A DNA stretch of 64,000 nucleotides from positions 193,626 through 257,625 of the forward strand of contig DASYAV010000179.1 of the NCBI GenBank assembly GCA_036501145.1. The letters run 5' to 3'. Source of the stretch: PALSA-505 sp036501145 (lineage in GTDB: Bacteria; Actinomycetota; Actinomycetes; Streptosporangiales; Streptosporangiaceae). The stretch's first letter is position 1, and each line of letters begins with the position of its first letter. The notes beneath the pieces were generated by a model, which searched no databases, was not told where the DNA came from, and was given only the letters and a program-made list of their open reading frames with translations. The translations under genes and the position numbers were made by a program. Positions 44,368 to 50,734 of the stretch are shown here, one piece after another.

Positions 44368-45242
44368 GGCGGCGTCCTGTGCGGCGCCACGCCGGCCGGC
44401 CGGCACCGGTCCGGGCCTGCCAGCACATCGCGCAGCAGCGGGGGCCGGTGACTGCGGGCCCGCCACTCGCGCGGGTAGCCCAGCGAGACCTCCTCGAACC
44501 TGACCCCGTCGTACCAGGTGGTGCGGGGAATGTGCAGATGCCCGTAGACGACGGCGGCGGTCCGGAAGCGGCGGTGCCAGTCGGCGGTGGCCTCGGTCCC
44601 GCACCACTGCGCGAACTGCGGGTAACGAAGCACCCGGGTAGGCTCGCGCACCAGCGGATAGTGATTCAGCATGACCAGCGGGATCCCCGGGTCGCAGGCG
44701 CGCAGCCGTTCTTCAGAAATCCGTACGCGCGCCTGGCACCACGCTTCCCGTGTTGGGTACGGGTCGGGATGCAGCAGGTACTCGTCGGTGCAGATGATCC
44801 CGGTCCGCTCCGCGTAAGCCAGGCTCTCCTGCTTGGACGAGGTGCCCGGGGTCAGGAAGCTGTAGTCGTAGAGCAGGAACAGCGGGGCGACGCGGACCGG
44901 TCCCCGTGGCCCGGTGAACACCTCATAGGGGTCCTCCGGGGTGGCCACCCCGGCCTGGCGGCACACCTCGACCAGGTGGTGGTACCGCGCCTCGCCGCGC
45001 AGCCTGACCGGATCCCGTTTGTGCGTCCACAGGTCGTGGTTGCCGGGCACCCACACCACCCGGGCGAACCGGCTGGCCAGCAGGCGCAGCGCCCACTCGG
45101 TGTCGGCGACCCGCTCGCTGACGTCCCCGGCCACCAGCAGCCAGTCGCCCGGCCCGGCCGGGCGCATCTCATCGAGCAGTTCCCGGTTTTCCTTGTAGGA
45201 GAGATGCAGGTCACTCACCGCGAACAGGTGGCTAGCCGGCAT
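44364..45242 (-). CDS. pptH: Metallophosphoesterase, PptH-like (4'-phosphopantetheine-ACP hydrolase)
   Basis: This 292-residue calcineurin-type phosphoesterase has VSDLHLSYKE (DxH), VAGDVSERV (GDxxx), VWVPGNHDLW (GNHD), LNHYPL and YGHLH, which together form the di-metal site. The Mycobacterium tuberculosis homologue (Rv2795c, PptH) removes phosphopantetheine from carrier proteins and so opposes PptT. The linkage here, with an ATGA overlap into pptT, is the same. ATG 45242 starts exactly at MPASHLFAVSDLH; the 22 residues upstream in frame have no family counterpart. Enzyme activity is inferred from homology and linkage. Confidence 0.85.
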   Translation of the reverse strand: MPASHLFAVSDLHLSYKENRELLDEMRPAGPGDWLLVAGDVSERVADTEWALRLLASRFARVVWVPGNHDLWTHKRDPVRLRGEARYHHLVEVCRQAGVATPEDPYEVFTGPRGPVRVAPLFLLYDYSFLTPGTSSKQESLAYAERTGIICTDEYLLHPDPYPTREAWCQARVRISEERLRACDPGIPLVMLNHYPLVREPTRVLRYPQFAQWCGTEATADWHRRFRTAAVVYGHLHIPRTTWYDGVRFEEVSLGYPREWRARSHRPPLLRDVLAGPDRCRPAGVAPHRTPP

Positions 45243-45368
45243 GGCGCCGAGCCTAGGCCATGTCTGGCATGGCCCGGGCGGGCGTGCCGCCGCAGGGCAA
45301 AACGGCATCCTGTCTTTCCGGGAATACCGCAGTGCGCGAAATTGCTGTTAGGCTTGACCGCCAATCGA

Positions 45369-45567
45369 CCTGGTGCATGCGCACCAGGCGTGGAAGCGGA
45401 GGACCACCTCCCACCTAGCTGGCCGTGCGGGTCTCGCACCCGTGGCCGGCGGGTTAGGCCGGACGCTCCGGGCGGGGCCGCGCAGCGCGTGGCCGCCTCC
45501 CGAAGGGTGTGCGCTGAGGCGCACCCTGATGCCGCGGCAGGCATCGGGGGATGCCGTGGGTTGTGGT
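45369..45567 (+). promoter_or_regulatory. Structured 5' leader of infC: a series of hairpins
   Basis: The stretch between pptH and infC has no gene but is full of helices. CCTGGTGC/GCACCAGG (45369-45388), GGAGG/CCTCC (45398-45411), GGCC-CGGGT/ACCCG-GGCC (45421-45447), an AGGG-TGCGC/GCGCA-CCCT stem (centred near 45515) and GGCATC/GATGCC (about 45540-45555) follow one another. The sequence ends in an attenuator-like terminator. This looks like a leader that controls the infC-rpmI-rplT operon, as S1-, L20- or L35-type leaders do elsewhere. No clear -35/-10 pair was found upstream. Confidence 0.5.
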
Positions 45568-45597
45568 GCCCCGCATGCAGGTCATGCGGGGCTTTCT
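45568..45597 (+). terminator. Attenuator-type terminator hairpin in the infC leader
   Basis: A perfect 10-bp stem, GCCCCGCATG with CATGCGGGGC, closes a CAGGT loop and is followed by TTTCT, 24 bases before the infC start. Its place between promoter region and gene, in the same orientation, suggests transcription attenuation rather than ending an upstream gene, because the upstream genes are on the opposite strand. Confidence 0.75.
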
Positions 45598-45621
45598 CAT
45601 GAATACCTACATGGAGGTCAC

Positions 45622-46317
45622 ATCAGCGTCGAACCACGTATCAACGAGCGCATACGCGTCCCAGAAGTCCGTCTTGTCGGCCCCAACGGTGAGCAGGTAG
45701 GCATCGTTTCGGTCAACGACGCTCTCCGGCTGGCCCAGGAGGCCGACCTCGATCTGGTCGAGGTCGCGCCGACCGCGCGGCCGCCGGTCTGCAAGCTGAT
45801 GGACTACGGGAAGTTCAAGTACGAGTCAGCGCTCAAGGCCAGGGAATCGCGCAAGAACCAGGCGCAGACGGTCATCAAGGAGATCAAGCTCCGGCCAAAG
45901 ATCGACCCCCACGACTACGGCACCAAGAAGGGCCACGTGGAGCGGTTCCTCAAGGCAGGGGACAAGGTCAAGGTGACGATCATGTTCAGGGGCCGCGAGC
46001 AGTCCCGGCCGGAACTGGGGTTCCGGCTGCTGCAGCGGCTGGCCGGCGACGTCGAGGATCTCGGCTTCGTCGAGTCGCAGCCCAAGCAGGACGGGCGGAA
46101 CATGATCATGGTGATCGGGCCGCACCGGAAGAAGAGCGAGGCGAAGGCCGAACGCGCGGCCGAGCGGTCGGCCCAGAGCGGCCGGCCGGTACCGAGGCCG
46201 CGCAACGACGGAAGCGAGGCGAACGGCGCCGGTCCCGCCAGGGCAGGCCAGGCAGCGGAGCCAGTAGCATCCGCGGCCCGGGCCGAGTCCGCCGGGCCGG
46301 CCAGCCAGACCGTCTGA
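45622..46317 (+). CDS. infC: Translation initiation factor IF-3, probable ATC start
   Basis: This 231-residue factor keeps the 30S subunit free and checks the initiator codon. The N-domain is EPRINERIRVPEVRLVGPNG with PPVCKLMDYGKFKYE, the C-domain is IKEIKLRPKIDPHDY and KVTIMFRGREQSRPELGF. The conserved protein begins ISVEPRINERI with no ATG, GTG or TTG in frame near it; ATC at 45622, three to four bases after GGAGGT, is the best start. IF-3 is known to use ATT or ATC starts for autocontrol in other bacteria. An Ala/Gly/Ser/Pro C-terminal tail of about 55 residues is actinomycete-like. Confidence 0.9.
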   Translation: MSVEPRINERIRVPEVRLVGPNGEQVGIVSVNDALRLAQEADLDLVEVAPTARPPVCKLMDYGKFKYESALKARESRKNQAQTVIKEIKLRPKIDPHDYGTKKGHVERFLKAGDKVKVTIMFRGREQSRPELGFRLLQRLAGDVEDLGFVESQPKQDGRNMIMVIGPHRKKSEAKAERAAERSAQSGRPVPRPRNDGSEANGAGPARAGQAAEPVASAARAESAGPASQTV

Positions 46318-46336
46318 CGCCGGGAACGGCCGGACA

Positions 46337-46354
46337 CCCCGCCCGCGGGCGGGG
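46337..46354. terminator. Perfect 18-base palindrome after infC
   Basis: CCCCGCCC and GGGCGGGG pair directly around a GC, 19 bases after the infC stop. With no T-run it may be a processing or partial-termination hairpin between infC and rpmI. Confidence 0.4.
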
Positions 46355-46441
46355 CCGACGGAGTGTGCGCGAGTCCAAGGCAGGGCCATGCGCCCGGTAT
46401 AACGGTGCCTGGGCCAGGGTTGCCCCGGGCATGTGAGTGAG

Positions 46442-46544
46442 GGTGCCCTGTGGCACGCTCGGAAGTGCCGTGCCGGTGGTGTGCGGTGACGCCGCGCCGG
46501 TGGGCACACGTGAGAATGCCGTGCCGGTGGCACGCATGAGGAAT
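46442..46544 (+). repeat. Four degenerate 24-27-base tandem repeats before rpmI
   Basis: Copies begin at 46442, 46467, 46491 and 46518. The last three open with GCCG[TC]GCCGGTGG and all end in a GAG/GTG-rich stretch; copies 3 and 4 agree at about 22 of 27 positions. Copies 1 and 4 can form GTGCC/GGCAC hairpins. They fill the space just before the rpmI start and could act as a leader for rpmI-rplT. Confidence 0.6.
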
Positions 46545-46560
46545 GGAGACGACGGCGACC

Positions 46561-46755
46561 ATGCCGAAGATGAAGACGCACAGTGGGGCCAGCAAGCGGT
46601 TCCGGCTGACCGGCACGGGCAAGGTCATGCGCCGCCGCGCCAACATGGGCCACCTGCTCGAGCACAAATCATCCCGGCGGACACGCCGGCTGACCGGCGA
46701 CGTGCCGGTGGCCCCGGGTGACCTGAAGAAGATGAAGAAGCTGCTGGGGAAGTAG
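46561..46755 (+). CDS. rpmI: 50S ribosomal protein L35
   Basis: This 64-residue basic protein reads MPKMKTHSGASKRFRLTGTG onwards and ends DLKKMKKLLGK, matching L35 throughout. The usual family start MPKMKTH decides for ATG 46561; the ATG at 46543 would add METTAT. It lies 27 bases before rplT, the conserved infC-rpmI-rplT order. The upstream Shine-Dalgarno-like GGAG is weak and distant, which is consistent with translational control. Confidence 0.97.
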   Translation: MPKMKTHSGASKRFRLTGTGKVMRRRANMGHLLEHKSSRRTRRLTGDVPVAPGDLKKMKKLLGK

Positions 46756-46782
46756 CCCAGCCCACTTAGAGGAGATACACAC

Positions 46783-47166
46783 ATGGCACGCGTGAAGCGG
46801 GCAATGAACGCCCACAAGAAGCGCAGGGTCGTCCTCGAGCGGGCGAGCGGCTACCGGGGCCAGCGGTCGCGGCTGTACCGCAAGGCCAAGGAGCAGATGC
46901 TCCACTCGATGACCTACGCCTACACCGGGCGGAAGGACCGCAAGGGCCAGTTCCGGCGGCTGTGGATCCAGCGGATCAACGCGGCCGCCAGGGCCAACGG
47001 GATGACCTACAACCGGTTCGTGCAAGGACTCAAGTCCGCGGGCGTCGAGGTTGACCGGCGCATGCTGGCCGAGCTAGCCGTCGCCGACGCACCGGCCTTC
47101 GCCGCGCTTGTCGAGGTGGCCAAGAAGGCCCTGCCCGAGGCGAACCAGGCACGGGCCGCGGCCTGA
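46783..47166 (+). CDS. rplT: 50S ribosomal protein L20
   Basis: This 127-residue protein has the L20 body: MARVKRAMNAHKKRRVVLER, GYRGQRSRLYRKAKEQ, RKGQFRRLWIQRINAAARAN and GMTYNRFVQGLKSAGVEVDR. It assembles early on 23S rRNA and in some bacteria represses its own operon by binding the leader. GAGGAG precedes ATG 46783. Its stop (TGA at 47164) is overlapped by a CTG of the following methyltransferase frame. Confidence 0.98.
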   Translation: MARVKRAMNAHKKRRVVLERASGYRGQRSRLYRKAKEQMLHSMTYAYTGRKDRKGQFRRLWIQRINAAARANGMTYNRFVQGLKSAGVEVDRRMLAELAVADAPAFAALVEVAKKALPEANQARAAA

Positions 47167-48029
47167 CCGGAGCATTCCCGGCCGCCCAGACTCTGGGGAT
47201 CCGCTCGCCCACGGTCAGGGCGGCCCGCCAGCTGACCAAACGGGCCCTGCGGCAGCGTGCCCGCGCGTTCCTGGCCGAGGGCCCGCAGGCGGTCGGTGAG
47301 GCGCTCGCCTCGGGCGCCCGGCTGACCGGGCTGTTCGTCACCCGCGAGGGCAGGGACCGGCTGGACCAGCTGCCCGGACGTGCGGAGCTGACGGGGGTAC
47401 CGGTCCACCTGGTCAGCGGTGAGGTGATGTCGAGCCTCGCGCAAACCGTGACACCGCAGGGCGTGCTGGGCGTATGCGAGTTCGTGGACGTGCCGCTGGA
47501 CACCCTGGCGCAGGCGGCCCCGCGCGCCCCGCGCCTGGTGGCGGTGCTCGCGCAGGTCCGCGACCCGGGCAACGCGGGGACGGTGCTGCGTACCGCCGAT
47601 GCCGCAGGGGCGAACGGGGTGATCTTCTCCAGCGCGTCGGTGGACCCGTACAACGGCAAGTGCGTGCGGGCCTCCGCGGGCAGCCTGTTCCACCTGCCCG
47701 TCGTGGTCGGGCCCGGCCCGGCGGAGGCGGTGGCGGCGCTGCGCGGCGCGGGGATGCGCATCCTGGCCGCCGACGGGCGCGGCCGCTGCCTGGACGAGCT
47801 GGCCGACGGCGGCGAGCTGGCCGGGCCGGCCGCGTGGCTGTTCGGCAATGAGGCCTGGGGGCTGCCCGGCGACCTGCTGGCACTGGCCGACGAGGCGGTG
47901 GCGGTGCCCATCTACGGCGCGGCGGAGAGCCTGAACCTGGCAGCCGCGGCGGCGGTGTGCCTCTACAGCTCGGCCCGCAGCCAGCGCAGCGGCAGCACCG
48001 GCGGGTGGACACCGGCCGAACCGGGGTGA
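47163..48029 (+). CDS. TrmH/SpoU-family RNA 2'-O-methyltransferase, non-canonical start
   Basis: This SPOUT methyltransferase modifies a ribose in rRNA or tRNA. An N-terminal substrate domain (RAARQLTKRALRQRARAFLA, EGPQAVGEAL) precedes the SPOUT fold with the knot motifs ALVAVLAQVRDPGNAGTVLR-type (seen as VLAQVRDPGNAGTVLRTAD), WLFGNEAWGLPG and VPIYGAAESLNLAAAAAVCL. No ATG, GTG or TTG occurs in frame between the stop at 47052 and 47424, which is well inside the conserved domain. CTG 47163 overlaps the rplT stop as CTGA and is the best start, giving 288 residues; CTG 47193 is the alternative. The rplT-trmH order is normal. Confidence 0.82.
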   Translation: MTGAFPAAQTLGIRSPTVRAARQLTKRALRQRARAFLAEGPQAVGEALASGARLTGLFVTREGRDRLDQLPGRAELTGVPVHLVSGEVMSSLAQTVTPQGVLGVCEFVDVPLDTLAQAAPRAPRLVAVLAQVRDPGNAGTVLRTADAAGANGVIFSSASVDPYNGKCVRASAGSLFHLPVVVGPGPAEAVAALRGAGMRILAADGRGRCLDELADGGELAGPAAWLFGNEAWGLPGDLLALADEAVAVPIYGAAESLNLAAAAAVCLYSSARSQRSGSTGGWTPAEPG

Positions 48030-48269
48030 AACGTTGTGAACCCGCGAGCGGTGTTTCTGCCCCGCCCGGTGACGGTCCGCTGTCGCACCGCACGTACACT
48101 CTCCGCGTACCAGCATAAGTCGGACATGTCCCGTGAAAGTAGGGACTCCCGCGCAACGGCTCCGACGCGCTAGAGTCTGATCGCGTTCCGTTACGCTGGG
48201 CGAGCTGACAAGGCGGCAACGCCGGCCGAGCCGGAGTTCACGGCAGAGCGCCGGGCGGAAATCGTTCGA
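48030..48269 (+). promoter_or_regulatory. Intergenic region before the histidine kinase gene
   Basis: The 240 bases hold a perfect 10-base palindrome GGACATGTCC (48122-48131) and next to it GTCCC/GGGAC arms nine bases apart (48128-48146). A TAGAGT hexamer at 48171 could be a -10, but I see no convincing -35. A promoter for the kinase gene is likely here, with the palindromes as candidate operators. Confidence 0.4.
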
Positions 48270-49508
48270 GTGGATGGGGTCATGACGGGCAGCACGCGCC
48301 TGGCGACTGGAGCCGGGGAAGGTGGCGGCTACCGCGCGGCGGGTTACCGCAGCGGCCGTTACCAGTCCCTGGCCACCGCGGGCCCGGCTGAACCCGGCCC
48401 CGCGCCGCAGGCCGGGCCCGCCGATGTGCTGGCTAGCCTGGTTATCGCCGACGAGATGCCCGACGGCCTGGTCATCGCCGGCCCGGACGGGCGGGTCGAG
48501 GTGTTCAACGCCGCCGCCGCCCGGCTCACCGGGACGGCAGCGGGCGGCGCGCTGGGCCAGGACGTGACCCGGGTGCTCCCGCTGGCCGACGCCGAGGGCC
48601 GCAGCTGGTGGGACTGCACCGATCCCTACAATGGCCTGTGCACCAGGACCCGCCACCCCGAGACGTCGCTGTACCTGCCGGACGGCACCGAGCTGCTCAT
48701 CACCATGAGCTATGTACGCGAGCGGCGGCGCGGCCGGGCCGGCTCGCGGCGGGTGCGCCGCCTGGTGGTCACCCTGCGCGGGGCCGGCCATCGCGCCCGG
48801 CTGGAGCGCAGCCGGGCGGACCTGGTGTCCACCGTCGCGCACGAACTGCGGTCGCCGCTGACCAGCGTCAAGGGGTTCACCGCCACGCTGCTGGCCAAGT
48901 GGTACCGGTTCACCGACGACCAGAAGCGGGTCATGCTCGAGACGGTCAACGCCGACGCCGACCGGGTGACCAGGCTGATCACCGAGCTGCTTGACGTGTC
49001 CAGGATCGAGGCCGGACGGCTGGAGGTGCACCGCCAGCTGGTCGACATCCCGGCCCAGGCGAGGAAGATCATCGCGGGCCGGGTGGCGGCCGGTGAGCCG
49101 CCGCAGCGGTTCCGGGTCGAGGTCACCGGCGAGCTCCCGGAAACCTGGCTGGACCAGGACAAGGTCGACCAGATCATCGGCAACCTGGTGGAAAACGCGG
49201 TGCGGCACGGCGCTGGTACCGTAACGGTTGTGGTGGAGCCGGCGGACATCGATGACGGCCAGGACGGCAAGGTCCCGGGCGTCGCGGTATCCGTGCGCGA
49301 TCAGGGTGAGGGTGTGGCGCCCGAGTTCGCCCCCCGGGTGTTCCGGCCGTTCTGGCGCGCCAAGCGGCGCGGTGGCACCGGTCTCGGCCTGTTCATCGTG
49401 AAGGGCCTGGTCGAGGCGCACGGCGGAACGATCGACGTGCTGGCCGCCCCCGGCGGCGGCGCCGAGTTCCGATTTACCATGCCCGCGCCGGCGCCCGACT
49501 TCGGCTGA
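48270..49508 (+). CDS. Soluble PAS-domain sensor histidine kinase
   Basis: This 412-residue kinase has a PAS domain (about residues 55-165: DGLVIAGPDGRVEVFNAAAA), a HisKA dimer domain with the phospho-His in STVAHELRSPLTSVKGF, and an ATPase domain with the N box (QIIGNLVENAVRHGA), G1 (VRDQGEGVAP) and G2 (RGGTGLGLFIVKGL). No membrane span is visible, so it senses a cytoplasmic signal. No response regulator lies nearby, so it is an orphan. GTG 48270 is used; ATG 48282 also fits. Its place between the rplT/trmH and pheST genes is shared by some actinomycetes, but its signal is unknown. Confidence 0.9.
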   Translation: MDGVMTGSTRLATGAGEGGGYRAAGYRSGRYQSLATAGPAEPGPAPQAGPADVLASLVIADEMPDGLVIAGPDGRVEVFNAAAARLTGTAAGGALGQDVTRVLPLADAEGRSWWDCTDPYNGLCTRTRHPETSLYLPDGTELLITMSYVRERRRGRAGSRRVRRLVVTLRGAGHRARLERSRADLVSTVAHELRSPLTSVKGFTATLLAKWYRFTDDQKRVMLETVNADADRVTRLITELLDVSRIEAGRLEVHRQLVDIPAQARKIIAGRVAAGEPPQRFRVEVTGELPETWLDQDKVDQIIGNLVENAVRHGAGTVTVVVEPADIDDGQDGKVPGVAVSVRDQGEGVAPEFAPRVFRPFWRAKRRGGTGLGLFIVKGLVEAHGGTIDVLAAPGGGAEFRFTMPAPAPDFG

Positions 49509-49615
49509 CGGAGCGGGCGGCCCGGGGGTTCTTCCCCGGTGCCGGTTCAGCGGGTGCCCGAACGCCGCATCAGATCAGGCCCAGGCCGGGCCGCCCAGGC
49601 CCAGGGGAGCAGAGG

Positions 49616-50734
49616 ATGTCTGCAGGCAGTAAACAATATGACCCGGTGGAGGTGTCCGCGCTGTCCGCCGAGCAGGTGGGCCGGGCACGGGACGAGGCAC
49701 TGGCCGCCATCGCCGCGGCGCGGGATCTCGATGAGCTCAAGGCGGCCAGGCTCGCGCACACCGGCGACCGGGCGCCGCTGACGCTGGCCGGCGCCGAGAT
49801 CGGCGCGCTGCCGCCGGCCGCACGGGCCGACGCGGGCAAGCGGGTGGGCGCCGCCCGCGGCGAGGTCCGGCAGGCGCTGGACCGGCGCCGGGACGTGCTG
49901 GAGGCCCAGCGGGACGAGCTCATCCTCACCGCCGAGACGGTGGACGTGACGATGCCCACCGACCGGGCCCCGCGCGGCGCCCGGCACCCGGACACGGTGG
50001 TGGCCGAACGGCTCACCGACGTGTTCGTGGCCATGGGCTACGAGGTAGCCGAGGGACCCGAGGTCGAGGCCGAGTGGTACAACTTCGACGCGCTGAACTT
50101 CTCACCGGATCACCCGGCCCGGGCGATGCAGGACACGATCTTCGTAGCCGGTGAGGACGGCAGGAGTTCGGGGATGGTGATGCGCACGCACACCTCCCCG
50201 GTGCAGATCCGGGCCATGCTCACCCGCCAGCTTCCGCTGTACGTGGTGAGCCCGGGCAGGTGCTACCGCACGGACCCGCTGGACGCCACGCACAGCCCGG
50301 TGTTCCACCAGATCGAATGCCTGGCGGTGGACGAGGGCCTGACCATGGCCGACCTGCGCGGCGCGGTGCAGGCGTTCGTGGACGCGATGTTCGGCGAAGG
50401 GCTGGCGACCAGGTTCCGGCCGGACTTCTTCCCGTTCACCGAGCCGTCGGCGGACGTGTCCATGGAGTGCCACGTGTGCCGGGGCGCCTCGGCCAGGCCC
50501 GGCGGCGACCCCTGCCGGGTGTGCCGGTCCCAGGGCTGGGTGGAGATCGCCGGCTGCGGCATGGTCAACCCGCGGGTGCTGGTGGCCTGCGGCATCGACC
50601 CCGACCGGTACAGCGGGTTCGCGTTCGGCCTCGGCATCGAGCGGACCCTGATGATCGCGGATGGTGTGTCTGACATCAGGGACACCATCGAGGGTGACGT
50701 GCGGTTCTCCCGCGCGCTCGGAAGGGAGATCTAG
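49616..50734 (+). CDS. pheS: Phenylalanyl-tRNA synthetase alpha subunit
   Basis: This 372-residue catalytic subunit charges tRNA-Phe in an alpha2-beta2 enzyme. An N-terminal coiled coil (SAEQVGRARDEALAAIAAAR, quoted to twenty) is followed by class II motifs: ALNFSPDHPARAMQDTIFV, VVSPGRCYRTDPLDATHSPV and motif 3 FAFGLGIERTLMIADGV. A cysteine-containing block (CHVCRGASARPGGDPCRVCR) is usual in bacterial PheS. GGGGAG precedes ATG 49616. pheT starts at the base after the stop. Confidence 0.96.
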   Translation: MSAGSKQYDPVEVSALSAEQVGRARDEALAAIAAARDLDELKAARLAHTGDRAPLTLAGAEIGALPPAARADAGKRVGAARGEVRQALDRRRDVLEAQRDELILTAETVDVTMPTDRAPRGARHPDTVVAERLTDVFVAMGYEVAEGPEVEAEWYNFDALNFSPDHPARAMQDTIFVAGEDGRSSGMVMRTHTSPVQIRAMLTRQLPLYVVSPGRCYRTDPLDATHSPVFHQIECLAVDEGLTMADLRGAVQAFVDAMFGEGLATRFRPDFFPFTEPSADVSMECHVCRGASARPGGDPCRVCRSQGWVEIAGCGMVNPRVLVACGIDPDRYSGFAFGLGIERTLMIADGVSDIRDTIEGDVRFSRALGREI

